Shown here one piece after another: positions 24,960 through 32,743 of a stretch of 32,743 nucleotides of DNA; within the stretch, counting starts at the first letter, position 1; each line of letters opens with the position of its first letter. Both the position numbers and the translations under genes were made by a program. The DNA is from Limnohabitans sp. (GTDB lineage Bacteria; Pseudomonadota; Gammaproteobacteria; Burkholderiales; Burkholderiaceae_C), in NCBI GenBank assembly GCA_018882835.1, contig VERE01000031.1:1-32743 (forward strand), written 5' to 3'. The notes under the pieces are model-generated. The model was not told the origin of the DNA and searched no databases. It was given only the letters and a program-made list of their open reading frames with translations.

Positions 24960-27002
24960 ATGACCTCTGCCCCCGACCATGCCAAAAAAGGCCAAGACAC
25001 TGTCGTGATCAGCGAAGACTCGCTGGCCAAGGCAGAGTCTTACATCGAAGCCGAGGAGGGCGCTGCGAACAAGTTTCGTGGCGCCATGGCGGTGCTGGTC
25101 ACGCTGCTGGCGGTGGGCATGTCGGTGTTCCACCTTTACACCGCTTATGCCATTGTGCCCACGCAAATCTTGCGGCCATTGCATGTGGGCATGGTGCTGT
25201 TTTTATGTTTTTTGATGTTCCCGGTGAGTGCGCGCTATCGGCACCGCATCATGCTGTGGGATGGGGTGGCGGCGTTGTTGTCGGTGGCCGTGGTCTGGTA
25301 TCTGATTCAAGGGGGCGACGACTTCACCGATCGCAACACGATGCCGGAAAACTGGGATATTTTTTTTGGCGTCTGTCTCATTGTGCTGATCATGGAGGCC
25401 ATGCGGCGTACCAACGGCTGGATCATGCCGGTGATCACCCTGGCCTTCATGGCATATGCGATGCTGGGGCCTTGGTTGCCGGCACCCTGGACGCACAAAG
25501 GCTATGAGTTGGGTCGCCTGGTCGGCGTGCTGTACATGACCTTGGAGGGCATTTACGGCGTGGCCGTGGATGTGTCGGCCTCCTTGATCATATTGTTCAC
25601 CATCTTTGGCGCCTTCTTGCAGTACTCGGGTGCAGGCAAGTTCTACATCGACTTTTCTTTTTCCGCCATGGGCGGCAAGTCCACCGGTGCCGGTCGCACA
25701 GTGGTGCTGGCTTCCTTTTTGTTGGGCGGCCCTTCGGGGTCCGGCGTGGCCACGACGGTGACGCTGGGCGCTGTGGCCTACCCCATGTTGGCCAAGGTGG
25801 GCTATGAAAAGAACGCAGCCGGAGGCCTGCTGTCTGCCGGTGGCTTGGGGGCCATCATCTCGCCCCCGGTGCTGGGGGCTGCGGCTTTCTTGATTGCCGA
25901 GTTCTTGAAGATTTCTTACCTCGATGTGCTGGTGATGGCCATCATTCCAACGGGCCTGTTTTACCTGGCCTTGTTCCTGATGGTGGAAATCGATGCGCGC
26001 AAATACGGCATGAAAGAGGGCGCGATCGTGCCGGTGGACTCGTTGTGGAACTTGACGCGTCGCTACTGGTTCCATTTCCTGTCTTTGGTATCCATTGTGG
26101 TGTTCATGATGATGGGCTTCTCACCGGTGTTGTCGGTGTTTTGGGCCACCATCGTGTCGCTGTTCACCAGCTTTTTGCGCTCCGACACCAGCTTGCTGCC
26201 TCACAGCCTCCTGGGTGCAGGGGATGGGACGCCTTGGCTACAACGCTTGTGGCGTTCACCCCTGGTCAAGGCCCTGGAGGCCGGTTCTGTGGGCGTTTTG
26301 AATGTTGCAGCCACTTGTGCCGGTGCCGGCATCATTGTGGGGGTGGTGACGCTCACCGGTTTGGGCCTGAAGTTCAGTACCATCGTCATTGACTATGCCG
26401 ATGGCTCTTTGTTGTTGACCGCAATTTTCACCGCCTTGGTGGTGTGGATTGTGGGGCTGGCCGTGCCTGTGACGGCCTCCTACATCATCTGTGCGGTGAT
26501 TGCTGCGCCTGCACTGACCAAGCTGGGCGTGCCCGACTTTGCCGCGCACATGTTCATCTTTTATTACGCCGTTTTGTCTGAAGTGTCACCGCCGACGGCC
26601 TTGTCCCCCTTTGCGGCAGCGGCCATCACGGGCGGTGACCCCTACAAGACCACGCTGCAATGCTGGAAGTACACCGTGCCCGCTTTCTTGCTGCCCTTCA
26701 TGTTTGTGCTGGACCCCAGTGGCCAGGGCCTGTTGCTGATGGGTTCGAGCAAGGCCCTGGCGGCCGCTGATCCTTTGGCGATTGCGCAAGTTACCTTCAC
26801 TGCGGCGGTGGGCATTGCGGCCATTGCGATTGGCTTTCAGGGCTGGGCTTGGGTAAAAACCACGCTGATCGAGCGCTGGATGTTCATCGTTGCAGGCTTT
26901 GCGTTGGTCTATCCATCCTGGGTGGCCGATGTGCTTGGCTTTGGCCTGGTGGTGGTGGCGCTGGGTTCCCAATGGACGCGTCGCAAGACGCTCAATGCCT
27001 AG
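24960..27002 (+). CDS. TRAP transporter fused small/large permease (DctQM-type, TAXI class)
   Basis: This 680-residue inner-membrane protein fuses the four-helix DctQ-like part to the DctM-like ion-coupled transport domain, the arrangement usual for TAXI systems. Many hydrophobic segments are seen. The central GGPSGSGVATTVTLGAVAYPML and LLSAGGLGAIISPPVLGAAAF segments are the conserved core helices of this class, and VPVTASYIICAVIAAPALTKLGVPD lies in the second half. It is a sodium-coupled importer by family knowledge. It sits directly behind its receptor gene. Its TAG stop overlaps the stop of the convergent helicase gene. Confidence 0.94.
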   Translation: MTSAPDHAKKGQDTVVISEDSLAKAESYIEAEEGAANKFRGAMAVLVTLLAVGMSVFHLYTAYAIVPTQILRPLHVGMVLFLCFLMFPVSARYRHRIMLWDGVAALLSVAVVWYLIQGGDDFTDRNTMPENWDIFFGVCLIVLIMEAMRRTNGWIMPVITLAFMAYAMLGPWLPAPWTHKGYELGRLVGVLYMTLEGIYGVAVDVSASLIILFTIFGAFLQYSGAGKFYIDFSFSAMGGKSTGAGRTVVLASFLLGGPSGSGVATTVTLGAVAYPMLAKVGYEKNAAGGLLSAGGLGAIISPPVLGAAAFLIAEFLKISYLDVLVMAIIPTGLFYLALFLMVEIDARKYGMKEGAIVPVDSLWNLTRRYWFHFLSLVSIVVFMMMGFSPVLSVFWATIVSLFTSFLRSDTSLLPHSLLGAGDGTPWLQRLWRSPLVKALEAGSVGVLNVAATCAGAGIIVGVVTLTGLGLKFSTIVIDYADGSLLLTAIFTALVVWIVGLAVPVTASYIICAVIAAPALTKLGVPDFAAHMFIFYYAVLSEVSPPTALSPFAAAAITGGDPYKTTLQCWKYTVPAFLLPFMFVLDPSGQGLLLMGSSKALAAADPLAIAQVTFTAAVGIAAIAIGFQGWAWVKTTLIERWMFIVAGFALVYPSWVADVLGFGLVVVALGSQWTRRKTLNA

Positions 27003-29089
27003 GACTCGGGAACTGACGCAGCCGCGCGCTTGGCGAATTCGGCGCGCAGCGCCTTGAGCTTTTCGCGTGGGTCTTCTTTCACGGTGGCTTGGTCGAGCGC
27101 CATTTCGGCGATAAAGCGGCTGGGTTGCACGCTTACCATCTCGCGCCCTTTTTTGCGTTTTTTGCTCCAACTGACCGACAAGGTGCGTTGTGCGCGGGTA
27201 ATGCCCACGTACATGAGTCGGCGTTCTTCTTCCAATCGCGAAGCCAGGCTTTCGGAAGTGTGCTCGCTGCCGGCATCGTCATCCAGGCGAAAGGGCAGCA
27301 TGCCTTCGGTCACGCCGACCAGCATCACGTGAGGCCATTCCAATCCTTTGGACGCATGCAGGGTCGACAGCGTGACCACGTTCTGGTCTTTTTCGCGCTC
27401 GTTCAAGGCTGACAGCAGGGAGATGGTTTGCACCACTTCCAGCAAGGACTTTGTTTCTCGGGACATTGTGACCCCTGCCGCATCGTCAATCTGACCGCCG
27501 CAGCGTTGCGCCATCCAGTCACAAAAATCCATCACGTTGGTCCAGCGACTGGCGGCAATTTTGTCGCTGTCTTCGCTGTCATACAGATGCTTTTCGTAGC
27601 CGATGTCCTTGAGCCAGTCCATCAAAAAGCGGTGAGCATCTTCCGCGCCGGTGGTGTGACGTGCCCGAAATTCCAGGTCGTTGATGCTGCGGCCAAACTC
27701 ATGCAGACCCGCCACTGCGCGCGCGGACAACACCGAGCCCAGGCTGTTGCTAAAAAGGGCTTCAAACAGGCTGAGCTTGTATTGGCTGGCGAACACGCCC
27801 AGGCTTTGCAGGGTTTGATGACCGATGCCCCGTTTGGGCGTGGTGACCGCGCGAAGAAAGGCCGGGTCGTCATCGTTGTTGACGATCAGTCGCAACCAGG
27901 CGCACAGGTCGCGCACTTCGGCGCGGTCAAAAAAGCTTTGCCCGCCCGACACCTTGTAGGGAATTTGCGCTTTGCGCAAAGCTTGCTCGAGCACGCGCGC
28001 CTGGTGGTTGGCGCGGTACAGCACAGCGAAGTCTTTCCACTCTTTGAAGCTGGCGCCACCCTGCTCGACTGTGTCACCCGCGCGCAGCGATTGAATGCGC
28101 GCCACCACGCGCTCGGCCTCGTGTTCTTCGTTGTCGGCATCGACCACCCGCACAGGCTCGCCTTCGCCGAGCTCGGAAAACAAGGTTTTCGGAAACAGCT
28201 TGGGGTTGAGCTGGATGACGTTGTTGGCGGCGCGCAAAATGGCGCTGGTGGAGCGGTAATTTTGCTCCAGCTTGATCACTCGCAGGGGCGGAAAGTCCTG
28301 CGGCAAGCGGCGCAGGTTGTCCAGCGTGGCGCCACGCCAGCCGTAAATGGACTGGTCGTCATCGCCTACCGCCGTGAAGCGCGCATCGGTGCGTTCGGGG
28401 TGGCCGATCAGCAACTTCAGCAACTCATACTGGGTAGCGTTGGTGTCTTGGTATTCATCGACCAGCACATGGCCCATTTGTTGTTGCCAGCGGGCCCGGA
28501 CTTCAGGGTGTTGCTGCAACAGTTTCAAAGGCAGGCGAATCAGATCGTCAAAGTCCACGCTTTGGTAGGCGCTCAGTCGCTCTTCGTAGCGGGACATGAT
28601 GCGTGCGAGTACCCGTTCGTTGTCATCCTGGGCCCGTGCTTCGGCCTGGCTGGCGTCCAGCCCCATGTTTTTCCACTTGCTGATGGTCCATTGCCATTGG
28701 CGTGCCGTGGCGGCATCGGTGCTGCCCCCGGCGTCTTTCAGCAGGCTCACCACATCGTCACTGTCCAGGATGCTGAACTCTGGCTTGAGCCCCAAGGCCT
28801 GGCCATCTTGCCGCAGCATGCGCACGCCCAAGGCGTGGAAGGTACAGATCAGCACCTTTTGTGCCGGCGCGCCAATCAAGCCTTTTGCGCGCTCGCGCAT
28901 TTCTGCCGCGGCCTTGTTGGTGAAGGTGATGGCGGCAATGCGCTCAGGGGCCAGGCCTGCCTGGATCAGGCGCGCAATTTTGTGGGTGATGACCCGTGTT
29001 TTACCGGAGCCCGCCCCGGCAAGCACCAAGCAGGGCCCTTGCATGAAATTGACGGCTTCTTGTTGCGCGAGATTCAGACCAGATGACAT
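26999..29089 (-). CDS. rep: ATP-dependent DNA helicase Rep (UvrD/Rep superfamily 1)
   Basis: This 696-residue protein is a 3'-to-5' SF1A helicase that clears proteins ahead of replication forks. Walker A GAGSGKT is at residues 25-31, motif II DEYQDT at 211-216, then VGDDDQSIYGWRGA (motif III), EQNYRST (motif IV), and VGITRAQRTL (motif VI). The N-terminal LNLAQQEAV and the YKVSGGQSFFDRAEVRDL segment resemble Rep more than UvrD or PcrA, but the two are close, so the symbol is less certain than the family. I chose the ATG at 29089 because it leaves the conserved N-terminus; an upstream ATG seven codons earlier is possible. Its stop shares the CTAG at 26999-27002 with the TRAP permease gene. Confidence 0.9.
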   Translation of the reverse strand: MSSGLNLAQQEAVNFMQGPCLVLAGAGSGKTRVITHKIARLIQAGLAPERIAAITFTNKAAAEMRERAKGLIGAPAQKVLICTFHALGVRMLRQDGQALGLKPEFSILDSDDVVSLLKDAGGSTDAATARQWQWTISKWKNMGLDASQAEARAQDDNERVLARIMSRYEERLSAYQSVDFDDLIRLPLKLLQQHPEVRARWQQQMGHVLVDEYQDTNATQYELLKLLIGHPERTDARFTAVGDDDQSIYGWRGATLDNLRRLPQDFPPLRVIKLEQNYRSTSAILRAANNVIQLNPKLFPKTLFSELGEGEPVRVVDADNEEHEAERVVARIQSLRAGDTVEQGGASFKEWKDFAVLYRANHQARVLEQALRKAQIPYKVSGGQSFFDRAEVRDLCAWLRLIVNNDDDPAFLRAVTTPKRGIGHQTLQSLGVFASQYKLSLFEALFSNSLGSVLSARAVAGLHEFGRSINDLEFRARHTTGAEDAHRFLMDWLKDIGYEKHLYDSEDSDKIAASRWTNVMDFCDWMAQRCGGQIDDAAGVTMSRETKSLLEVVQTISLLSALNEREKDQNVVTLSTLHASKGLEWPHVMLVGVTEGMLPFRLDDDAGSEHTSESLASRLEEERRLMYVGITRAQRTLSVSWSKKRKKGREMVSVQPSRFIAEMALDQATVKEDPREKLKALRAEFAKRAAASVPES

Positions 29090-29142
29090 GCAGAGGACAC
29101 AGACAGGCAAAGCCGCTGATCATAGCGGGCAGAATAGCGGCC

Positions 29143-30111
29143 ATGACTGACATTCTGGGGGTCACCTTCCCATTTTTTGCCCTGGTCCTGGCTGGCTATG
29201 TGGCAGCCTATCGGCGGATGCTGCCGATCGAGGCCATTCCGGGCCTGAACAGCTTTGTTCTGTACTTTGCTTTGCCTTGTCTGCTGTACCGCTTTGGTGC
29301 CAACACGCCGATTGCGCAGTTGCTGGACGGCCGCTTGTTTTTCACTTACCTGCTGTGCGCAGCCCTGTTGGTGGCGTTCACGGTCGCGATCAGCTTGAAC
29401 CGCCGGATTCGCTGGAACGACGCCTCGTTCGGGGCGCTGGTGGCCGCTTTCCCCAACACAGGTTTCATGGGCGTGCCCTTGCTGGTGGCTTTGCTGGGGC
29501 CGCAGTCCGCGGGTCCCGCGATCGTGACTATTTTGGTTGACTTGTTTTTCACTTGTTCTTTGTGCATTGCCCTGTCGCGCATGGATGGCGCGGGTACGCA
29601 GGGCGCCAGCCAGGCGGCGCGCAAGGCGCTTCAAGGGGTGTTGGCCAACCCCATGCCCTGGGCGATTGGCTTGGGCGCTTTAACCTCGGCAACGCAATGG
29701 CGCTGGCCTGCACCAGTTCAGCAAACCTTGGGGTTGTTGGCGGATGCCGCCTCGCCGGTGGCCCTGTTCACGATTGGCGCGGTATTGGCGCGCTCTACCT
29801 TGCAAGCGCGTGGCAGCCATGTCGCAGCCATTGCGGCGCGCGACTACTGGCCGGTGGCCTTGATCAAACTCATCGTACATCCCTTGCTGGTGTTGCTGAT
29901 GGCGACGGCAGCCATGCGACTGGGCCTTGCGCTGGATCCTTTTGGCGTGAAGGTGATTGTGTTGGTTGCGGCCTTGCCCAGCGCCAGCAATGTGTCCATG
30001 CTGTCCGAGCGATTCGGGGCCAATACAGGCCGCATTGCCCGCATCATTCTGGTGTCGACCGCCCTGGCTTTTTTGAGCTTCTCCGGCTTCGTCGCGCTGC
30101 TCAGCAGCTGA
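29143..30111 (+). CDS. AEC-family (auxin efflux carrier-like) transporter
   Basis: This 322-residue inner-membrane protein has about ten hydrophobic segments in two halves, as in the AEC/bile-acid-fold carriers. Family-like stretches are LAGYVAAYRRMLPIEAIPGLNSFVLYFALPCLLY at the N-terminus, FGALVAAFPNTGFMGVPLL in the first half, and ALPSASNVSMLSERFG near the end. In bacteria such proteins are often linked to malonate, malate or other organic-acid transport; the substrate here is unknown. I chose the ATG at 29143 because it leaves the hydrophobic N-terminus. It diverges from rep by 53 bp and ends 6 bp before the convergent priA stop. Confidence 0.9.
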   Translation: MTDILGVTFPFFALVLAGYVAAYRRMLPIEAIPGLNSFVLYFALPCLLYRFGANTPIAQLLDGRLFFTYLLCAALLVAFTVAISLNRRIRWNDASFGALVAAFPNTGFMGVPLLVALLGPQSAGPAIVTILVDLFFTCSLCIALSRMDGAGTQGASQAARKALQGVLANPMPWAIGLGALTSATQWRWPAPVQQTLGLLADAASPVALFTIGAVLARSTLQARGSHVAAIAARDYWPVALIKLIVHPLLVLLMATAAMRLGLALDPFGVKVIVLVAALPSASNVSMLSERFGANTGRIARIILVSTALAFLSFSGFVALLSS

Positions 30112-30117
30112 ATTTTT

Positions 30118-32250
30118 TCAAATGCTCAGCGGGTCGACGTCGATCGCCCAGCGGATCACTTGCCGGTGACTGGCTCGAATAGCATGCAATTGTGCGTGCC
30201 ACCGTGCCAAGAAAGCCTGAAGTACTGGCCGTGAGGGGCATTCCACCAGCATCTGGGCGCGCTCGACATTGGCGACCCGTTGCAGGCTCATGGGCACAGC
30301 GGGATACAAACTCAGCGGCGCACTCTCCAGCGGAAAACCTTCGGCTTGCAGCCCCTGAACAATCTCTTCCCCTGCTTCGCGCACCGCCGAGAGGTAGGCT
30401 TGAGCCGCTTCTTGAGTTCGCGCTTCGGCGCGAACCAGTGCTTGTGCGCTGAACGGCGGCATGCCTGCTAGCTGACGCTCTTTGAGTTGCTGCTCTGCAA
30501 AGCTCACATAGTCATGCTGTTTCAAGGCGTCGAACAGCGGGTGTGTCGGGTGAGAGGTCTGCACCCACATTTCGCAACCCTGGGCAAGGCTCAGGCGGGC
30601 ATCTCGCCCTGCCCGGCCGGCGGCTTGCATCAGCAGGGAGAAAAGTCGTTCAGGCGCTCTGAAGTCGCTGGAAAAAAGCGCCCCATCAGGGTCGAGTGCT
30701 GCGACCAGAGTGACACGGCGAAAGTCGTGCCCTTTCGCAATCATTTGGGTGCCTATCAGCACATCGACTTCGCCAGAGTGCACCTGCGCCAGTTGTTGCT
30801 CCAGCGCGCCCTTGAGCCGGGTGCTGTCCGCATCAATGCGGGCAATGCGCAAGCCGGCGCCATCCGCTCGCACGCTGTCGCCCAGCAACTGCGTCATCTG
30901 CTCTTCCAGTTGCTCGGTACCGCGACCGAACATGCCAAGGTCGGCATTGCCGCACGCTGGGCATTGGCGCGGTACACGCTGCGTGAAGCCGCAGTGGTGA
31001 CAACGCAAGGTGCGATCCAGTTTGTGGAACACCCGAAAGGCGCTGCAATGGCTGCAGGCGCTTTTCCAGCCGCACTCTGCACAGTGCAGCACCGGTGCAT
31101 AGCCGCGCCGGTTCAAGAGGATCAAGACTTGCTCCTGGCGCGCCACCCGCTCGCGGATGGCTTGCAGCAAGGGGGCAGAAAAAATGGTTTTGCGCGGTTG
31201 GTGGTTCATGTCCACCCGGCGCACCCTGGGCAAGCTGCCCGCACCGATGCGTGAAGGCATGTTGAGCCGAATGTAGCGGCCACCACGATCAGTGTCGGTG
31301 GCAGACCGGCTTTGATGCCAACTCTCCAGCGAGGGCGTGGCCGAGCCCAGGATCACCTGGGCTTGCTCCAAGCGCCCGCGGTACACCGCCAAGTCGCGCG
31401 CCGAATAGCGTGCCCCTTCCTGTTGCTTGTAGCTGGGATCGTGCTCCTCGTCCACCACGATCAGGCGCAGTCGCGGCAGCGAGGCAAAAATGGCCATGCG
31501 CGTTCCCAACACAATGCGTGCGCGTCCTGTGTGCGCCAGCAGCCAACTGCGCAGCCGTTGTGCAGGGGTCATGCCGCTGTGCATGGACACGATGGCCTCT
31601 TCGCCCCAATGCTGAAAACGCTCCCGCACACGCGCTTCCAATTGCGGCGTCAAGTTGATTTCCGGCACCATCAGCAAGGCTTGGGCTTCGGCGTCTTGGC
31701 TCAGCAATGCCTCGACTCGGCGCAGGTAGACCTCGGTTTTGCCACTGCCTGTGTTGCCAAACAGCAAGAATGGCCCTGTGCGATCGGCCATGGCGCCGAG
31801 CACTTGCTGTTGTTCGGTTGTCAAGGCGACCAGCGATGATTTTTCTGTTGTAGAGCTTGATTTGTCGGCACTTGCGCCCTGGTGTTTCTTCAACCGACGG
31901 GCCATTTGTTCCCCTGTCAGCTCTCTCAACTGGGGAGGCAGGGCCGCCAGCGCCACTTCTCCCGCGGAGCGCTGGTAGTACTGCGCTGCAAATTGAACCA
32001 GTTGACGCCAAGCCGCGGTCAGTGGAGCCACACCATCCAGTGGCGCGGCGATGCTGCGCAGACGAACACCGGGATCCAGCGCTGGTGCCTCTTCCAACGT
32101 GTCCCAGACGATTCCCAGTATTTCTCGCTGCCCAAGTGGCACCCGCACCAGCGTGCCGGGGGGATGTGCGGTGTCGCTCTCATAGCTGAGCGCACCCCCT
32201 AGGTTGCTGTGTGCAGGGGTTTGAACCAGCACGGGTAGTTGAAGCGTCAT
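30118..32250 (-). CDS. priA: Primosomal protein N' (replication restart helicase PriA)
   Basis: This 710-residue helicase reloads the replisome at stalled forks. Walker A GNTGSGKT is at residues 165-172, and motif II DEEH at 267-270. The PriA zinc-binding insert has eight cysteines in four pairs: C390/C393, C399/C402, C417/C420 and C430/C433. The N-terminal 3'-DNA-end binding domain is recognisable from VPLGQREILGIVW. A short hydrophilic stretch near residues 120-140 (SADKSSSTTEKSS) is a likely flexible linker. It is encoded in the same direction as hemE but 334 bp away. Its 3' end lies 6 bp from the convergent AEC gene. Confidence 0.96.
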   Translation of the reverse strand: MTLQLPVLVQTPAHSNLGGALSYESDTAHPPGTLVRVPLGQREILGIVWDTLEEAPALDPGVRLRSIAAPLDGVAPLTAAWRQLVQFAAQYYQRSAGEVALAALPPQLRELTGEQMARRLKKHQGASADKSSSTTEKSSLVALTTEQQQVLGAMADRTGPFLLFGNTGSGKTEVYLRRVEALLSQDAEAQALLMVPEINLTPQLEARVRERFQHWGEEAIVSMHSGMTPAQRLRSWLLAHTGRARIVLGTRMAIFASLPRLRLIVVDEEHDPSYKQQEGARYSARDLAVYRGRLEQAQVILGSATPSLESWHQSRSATDTDRGGRYIRLNMPSRIGAGSLPRVRRVDMNHQPRKTIFSAPLLQAIRERVARQEQVLILLNRRGYAPVLHCAECGWKSACSHCSAFRVFHKLDRTLRCHHCGFTQRVPRQCPACGNADLGMFGRGTEQLEEQMTQLLGDSVRADGAGLRIARIDADSTRLKGALEQQLAQVHSGEVDVLIGTQMIAKGHDFRRVTLVAALDPDGALFSSDFRAPERLFSLLMQAAGRAGRDARLSLAQGCEMWVQTSHPTHPLFDALKQHDYVSFAEQQLKERQLAGMPPFSAQALVRAEARTQEAAQAYLSAVREAGEEIVQGLQAEGFPLESAPLSLYPAVPMSLQRVANVERAQMLVECPSRPVLQAFLARWHAQLHAIRASHRQVIRWAIDVDPLSI

Positions 32251-32346
32251 GTCAAGTAGGCGTTTACAGAGGTGTTCTGACCGAAAAGTGAGAAATGCCC
32301 CTTAAGTCATTGATTTTTCTTGTCTTTTAAATCAGTCCAAAGAATC

Positions 32347-32355
32347 TGTGGATAA
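32347..32355 (-). promoter_or_regulatory. DnaA box (perfect match)
   Basis: TGTGGATAA is the exact complement of the consensus TTATCCACA bound by DnaA. A degenerate copy, TGTTGATAG, begins 12 bp later at 32359. A 9-mer match can arise by chance, so binding is inferred, not shown. Confidence 0.5.
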
Positions 32356-32386
32356 CTTTGTTGATAGCTTTGTGGTATGCCTGCCG

Positions 32387-32407
32387 AAGCCTTGAAAATC
32401 AAGGCTT
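32387..32407. repeat. Perfect 8-bp inverted repeat (hairpin)
   Basis: AAGCCTTG (32387-32394) and CAAGGCTT (32400-32407) flank a 5-base loop, giving a fully paired 8-bp stem. No T-run follows on either strand, so it is not a standard terminator; it may be an operator or an mRNA structure in the priA leader. Confidence 0.5.
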
Positions 32408-32532
32408 TGCCTAGATTGCCCGAAAAAAACGCAGGACCACAAACCTATGAAAATCAATGACTTAGGAGATTTGAATATTTTTTTTACAAAAAGACAGCAG
32501 AAGGGTTGAGGGAGAGGGTGTCACCGAAATTT

Positions 32533-32541
32533 TGTGTATAA
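32533..32541 (-). promoter_or_regulatory. DnaA box (consensus match)
   Basis: TGTGTATAA matches the relaxed consensus TGTGNATAA in all fixed positions, on the same strand as the site at 32347 and 186 bp from it. Function is inferred only from the match. Confidence 0.4.
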
Positions 32542-32584
32542 GTCAAGCTTCCTTTAGCACTTTTTGTGCATCTTGACAGCCCTT

Positions 32585-32743
32585 TCAGGCTTTGCTTCGC
32601 ATTTTTCTGGAGTGGTTGTGCACCGCCTCGACCAGGGCGCTGACATGCTCTGGCGGGGTGAACTGGCTGATGCCATGGCCCAGGTTGAAGATCTGGGTCG
32701 GGCCTGTTGTGTTCGGGTCGGTGTGGGGCGTGCCAAAGCTGTC
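32585..32743 (-). CDS. hemE: Uroporphyrinogen decarboxylase, C-terminal end, truncated by window edge
   Basis: The last 52 residues of a minus-strand gene are visible, ending at the TGA complementary to 32585-32587. The stretch [25 protein letters not shown] is the conserved C-terminus of HemE, which decarboxylates uroporphyrinogen III to coproporphyrinogen III in heme synthesis. The tail [11 protein letters not shown] is variable in the family. The start lies right of the window. A longer frame on this strand at 32554-32736 is a shadow. Confidence 0.9.
   Translation of the reverse strand, partial: DSFGTPHTDPNTTGPTQIFNLGHGISQFTPPEHVSALVEAVHNHSRKMRSKA

Larger units (their letters stand above)
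32251..32584. other. priA-hemE intergenic region with DnaA-box matches
   Basis: This 334-bp gap has no supportable gene. It is AT-rich relative to its neighbours, notably around 32471-32492. It contains two full matches to the DnaA-box consensus TGTGNATAA, a degenerate third one, and a perfect hairpin, listed separately. It must also contain the priA promoter if priA is not read from hemE. I could not identify a convincing -35/-10 pair. Confidence 0.6.

Noticed and set aside
27428-29086. 552-codon open frame on the plus strand opposite rep
   Set aside because: It is antisense to a clear helicase with all SF1 motifs; its translation shows no recognisable domain and is rich in His, Gln and Ala, as expected of a shadow frame in GC-rich DNA.
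32554-32736. 60-codon minus-strand frame at the right edge
   Set aside because: The neighbouring frame on the same strand encodes the conserved HemE C-terminus, so this one is a shadow.

Overview
The window reads as chromosomal DNA of a betaproteobacterium of the order Burkholderiales, most likely Comamonadaceae (Limnohabitans/Rhodoferax-like). This is inferred from moderately high GC, the two orphan Bug-type tricarboxylate receptors, a TAXI-TRAP importer, the hemE-priA arrangement and the general protein style. No 16S rRNA or other phylogenetic marker RNA is present. The DNA is densely coding: 24 protein genes, two of them cut by the window edges, and only one gap over 300 bp (32251-32584). 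I see no tRNA, rRNA, IS element, prophage or CRISPR array.

Region 1 (2-12101) is a catabolic and uptake block. It holds the two subunits of a Rieske ring-hydroxylating dioxygenase and a Bug-family periplasmic receptor. A divergent Asp/Glu/hydantoin racemase follows. Next come a complete five-gene peptide/opine-type ABC importer (receptor, two permeases, two ATPases), a zinc M20 amidohydrolase of the N-carbamoyl-amino-acid/ureidopropionate type, and a class-3-like aldehyde dehydrogenase. Together they suggest import of a nitrogen-containing organic compound, removal of a carbamoyl or ureido group, and oxidation of ring or aldehyde products. The true substrate cannot be read from the sequence.

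Region 2 (12213-16925) is one very large gene for a 1570-residue mosaic exoprotein. It has an N-terminal RTX array built from four ~100-residue super-repeats, then a serralysin-type metzincin protease. A second short RTX block, two SbsA-like Ig domains, a cyclophilin-type prolyl isomerase and a dockerin-like calcium module complete it. This is the most unusual object in the window.

Region 3 (16939-22865) holds a translationally coupled trio (YkgJ-like cysteine-cluster protein, quinone-oxidoreductase-like MDR enzyme, amidase). A molybdopterin oxidoreductase converges on the trio. A divergent PhzF-like isomerase follows.

Region 4 (22893-27002) is transport: a second orphan Bug receptor, diverging from a two-gene TAXI-TRAP system (receptor plus fused permease).

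Region 5 (26999-32743) is mostly housekeeping: Rep-type DNA helicase, an AEC-family carrier, PriA and the 3' end of hemE. The priA-hemE gap carries two full matches to the DnaA-box consensus. Several convergent neighbours are packed extremely tightly; in one pair the stop codons share a CTAG.
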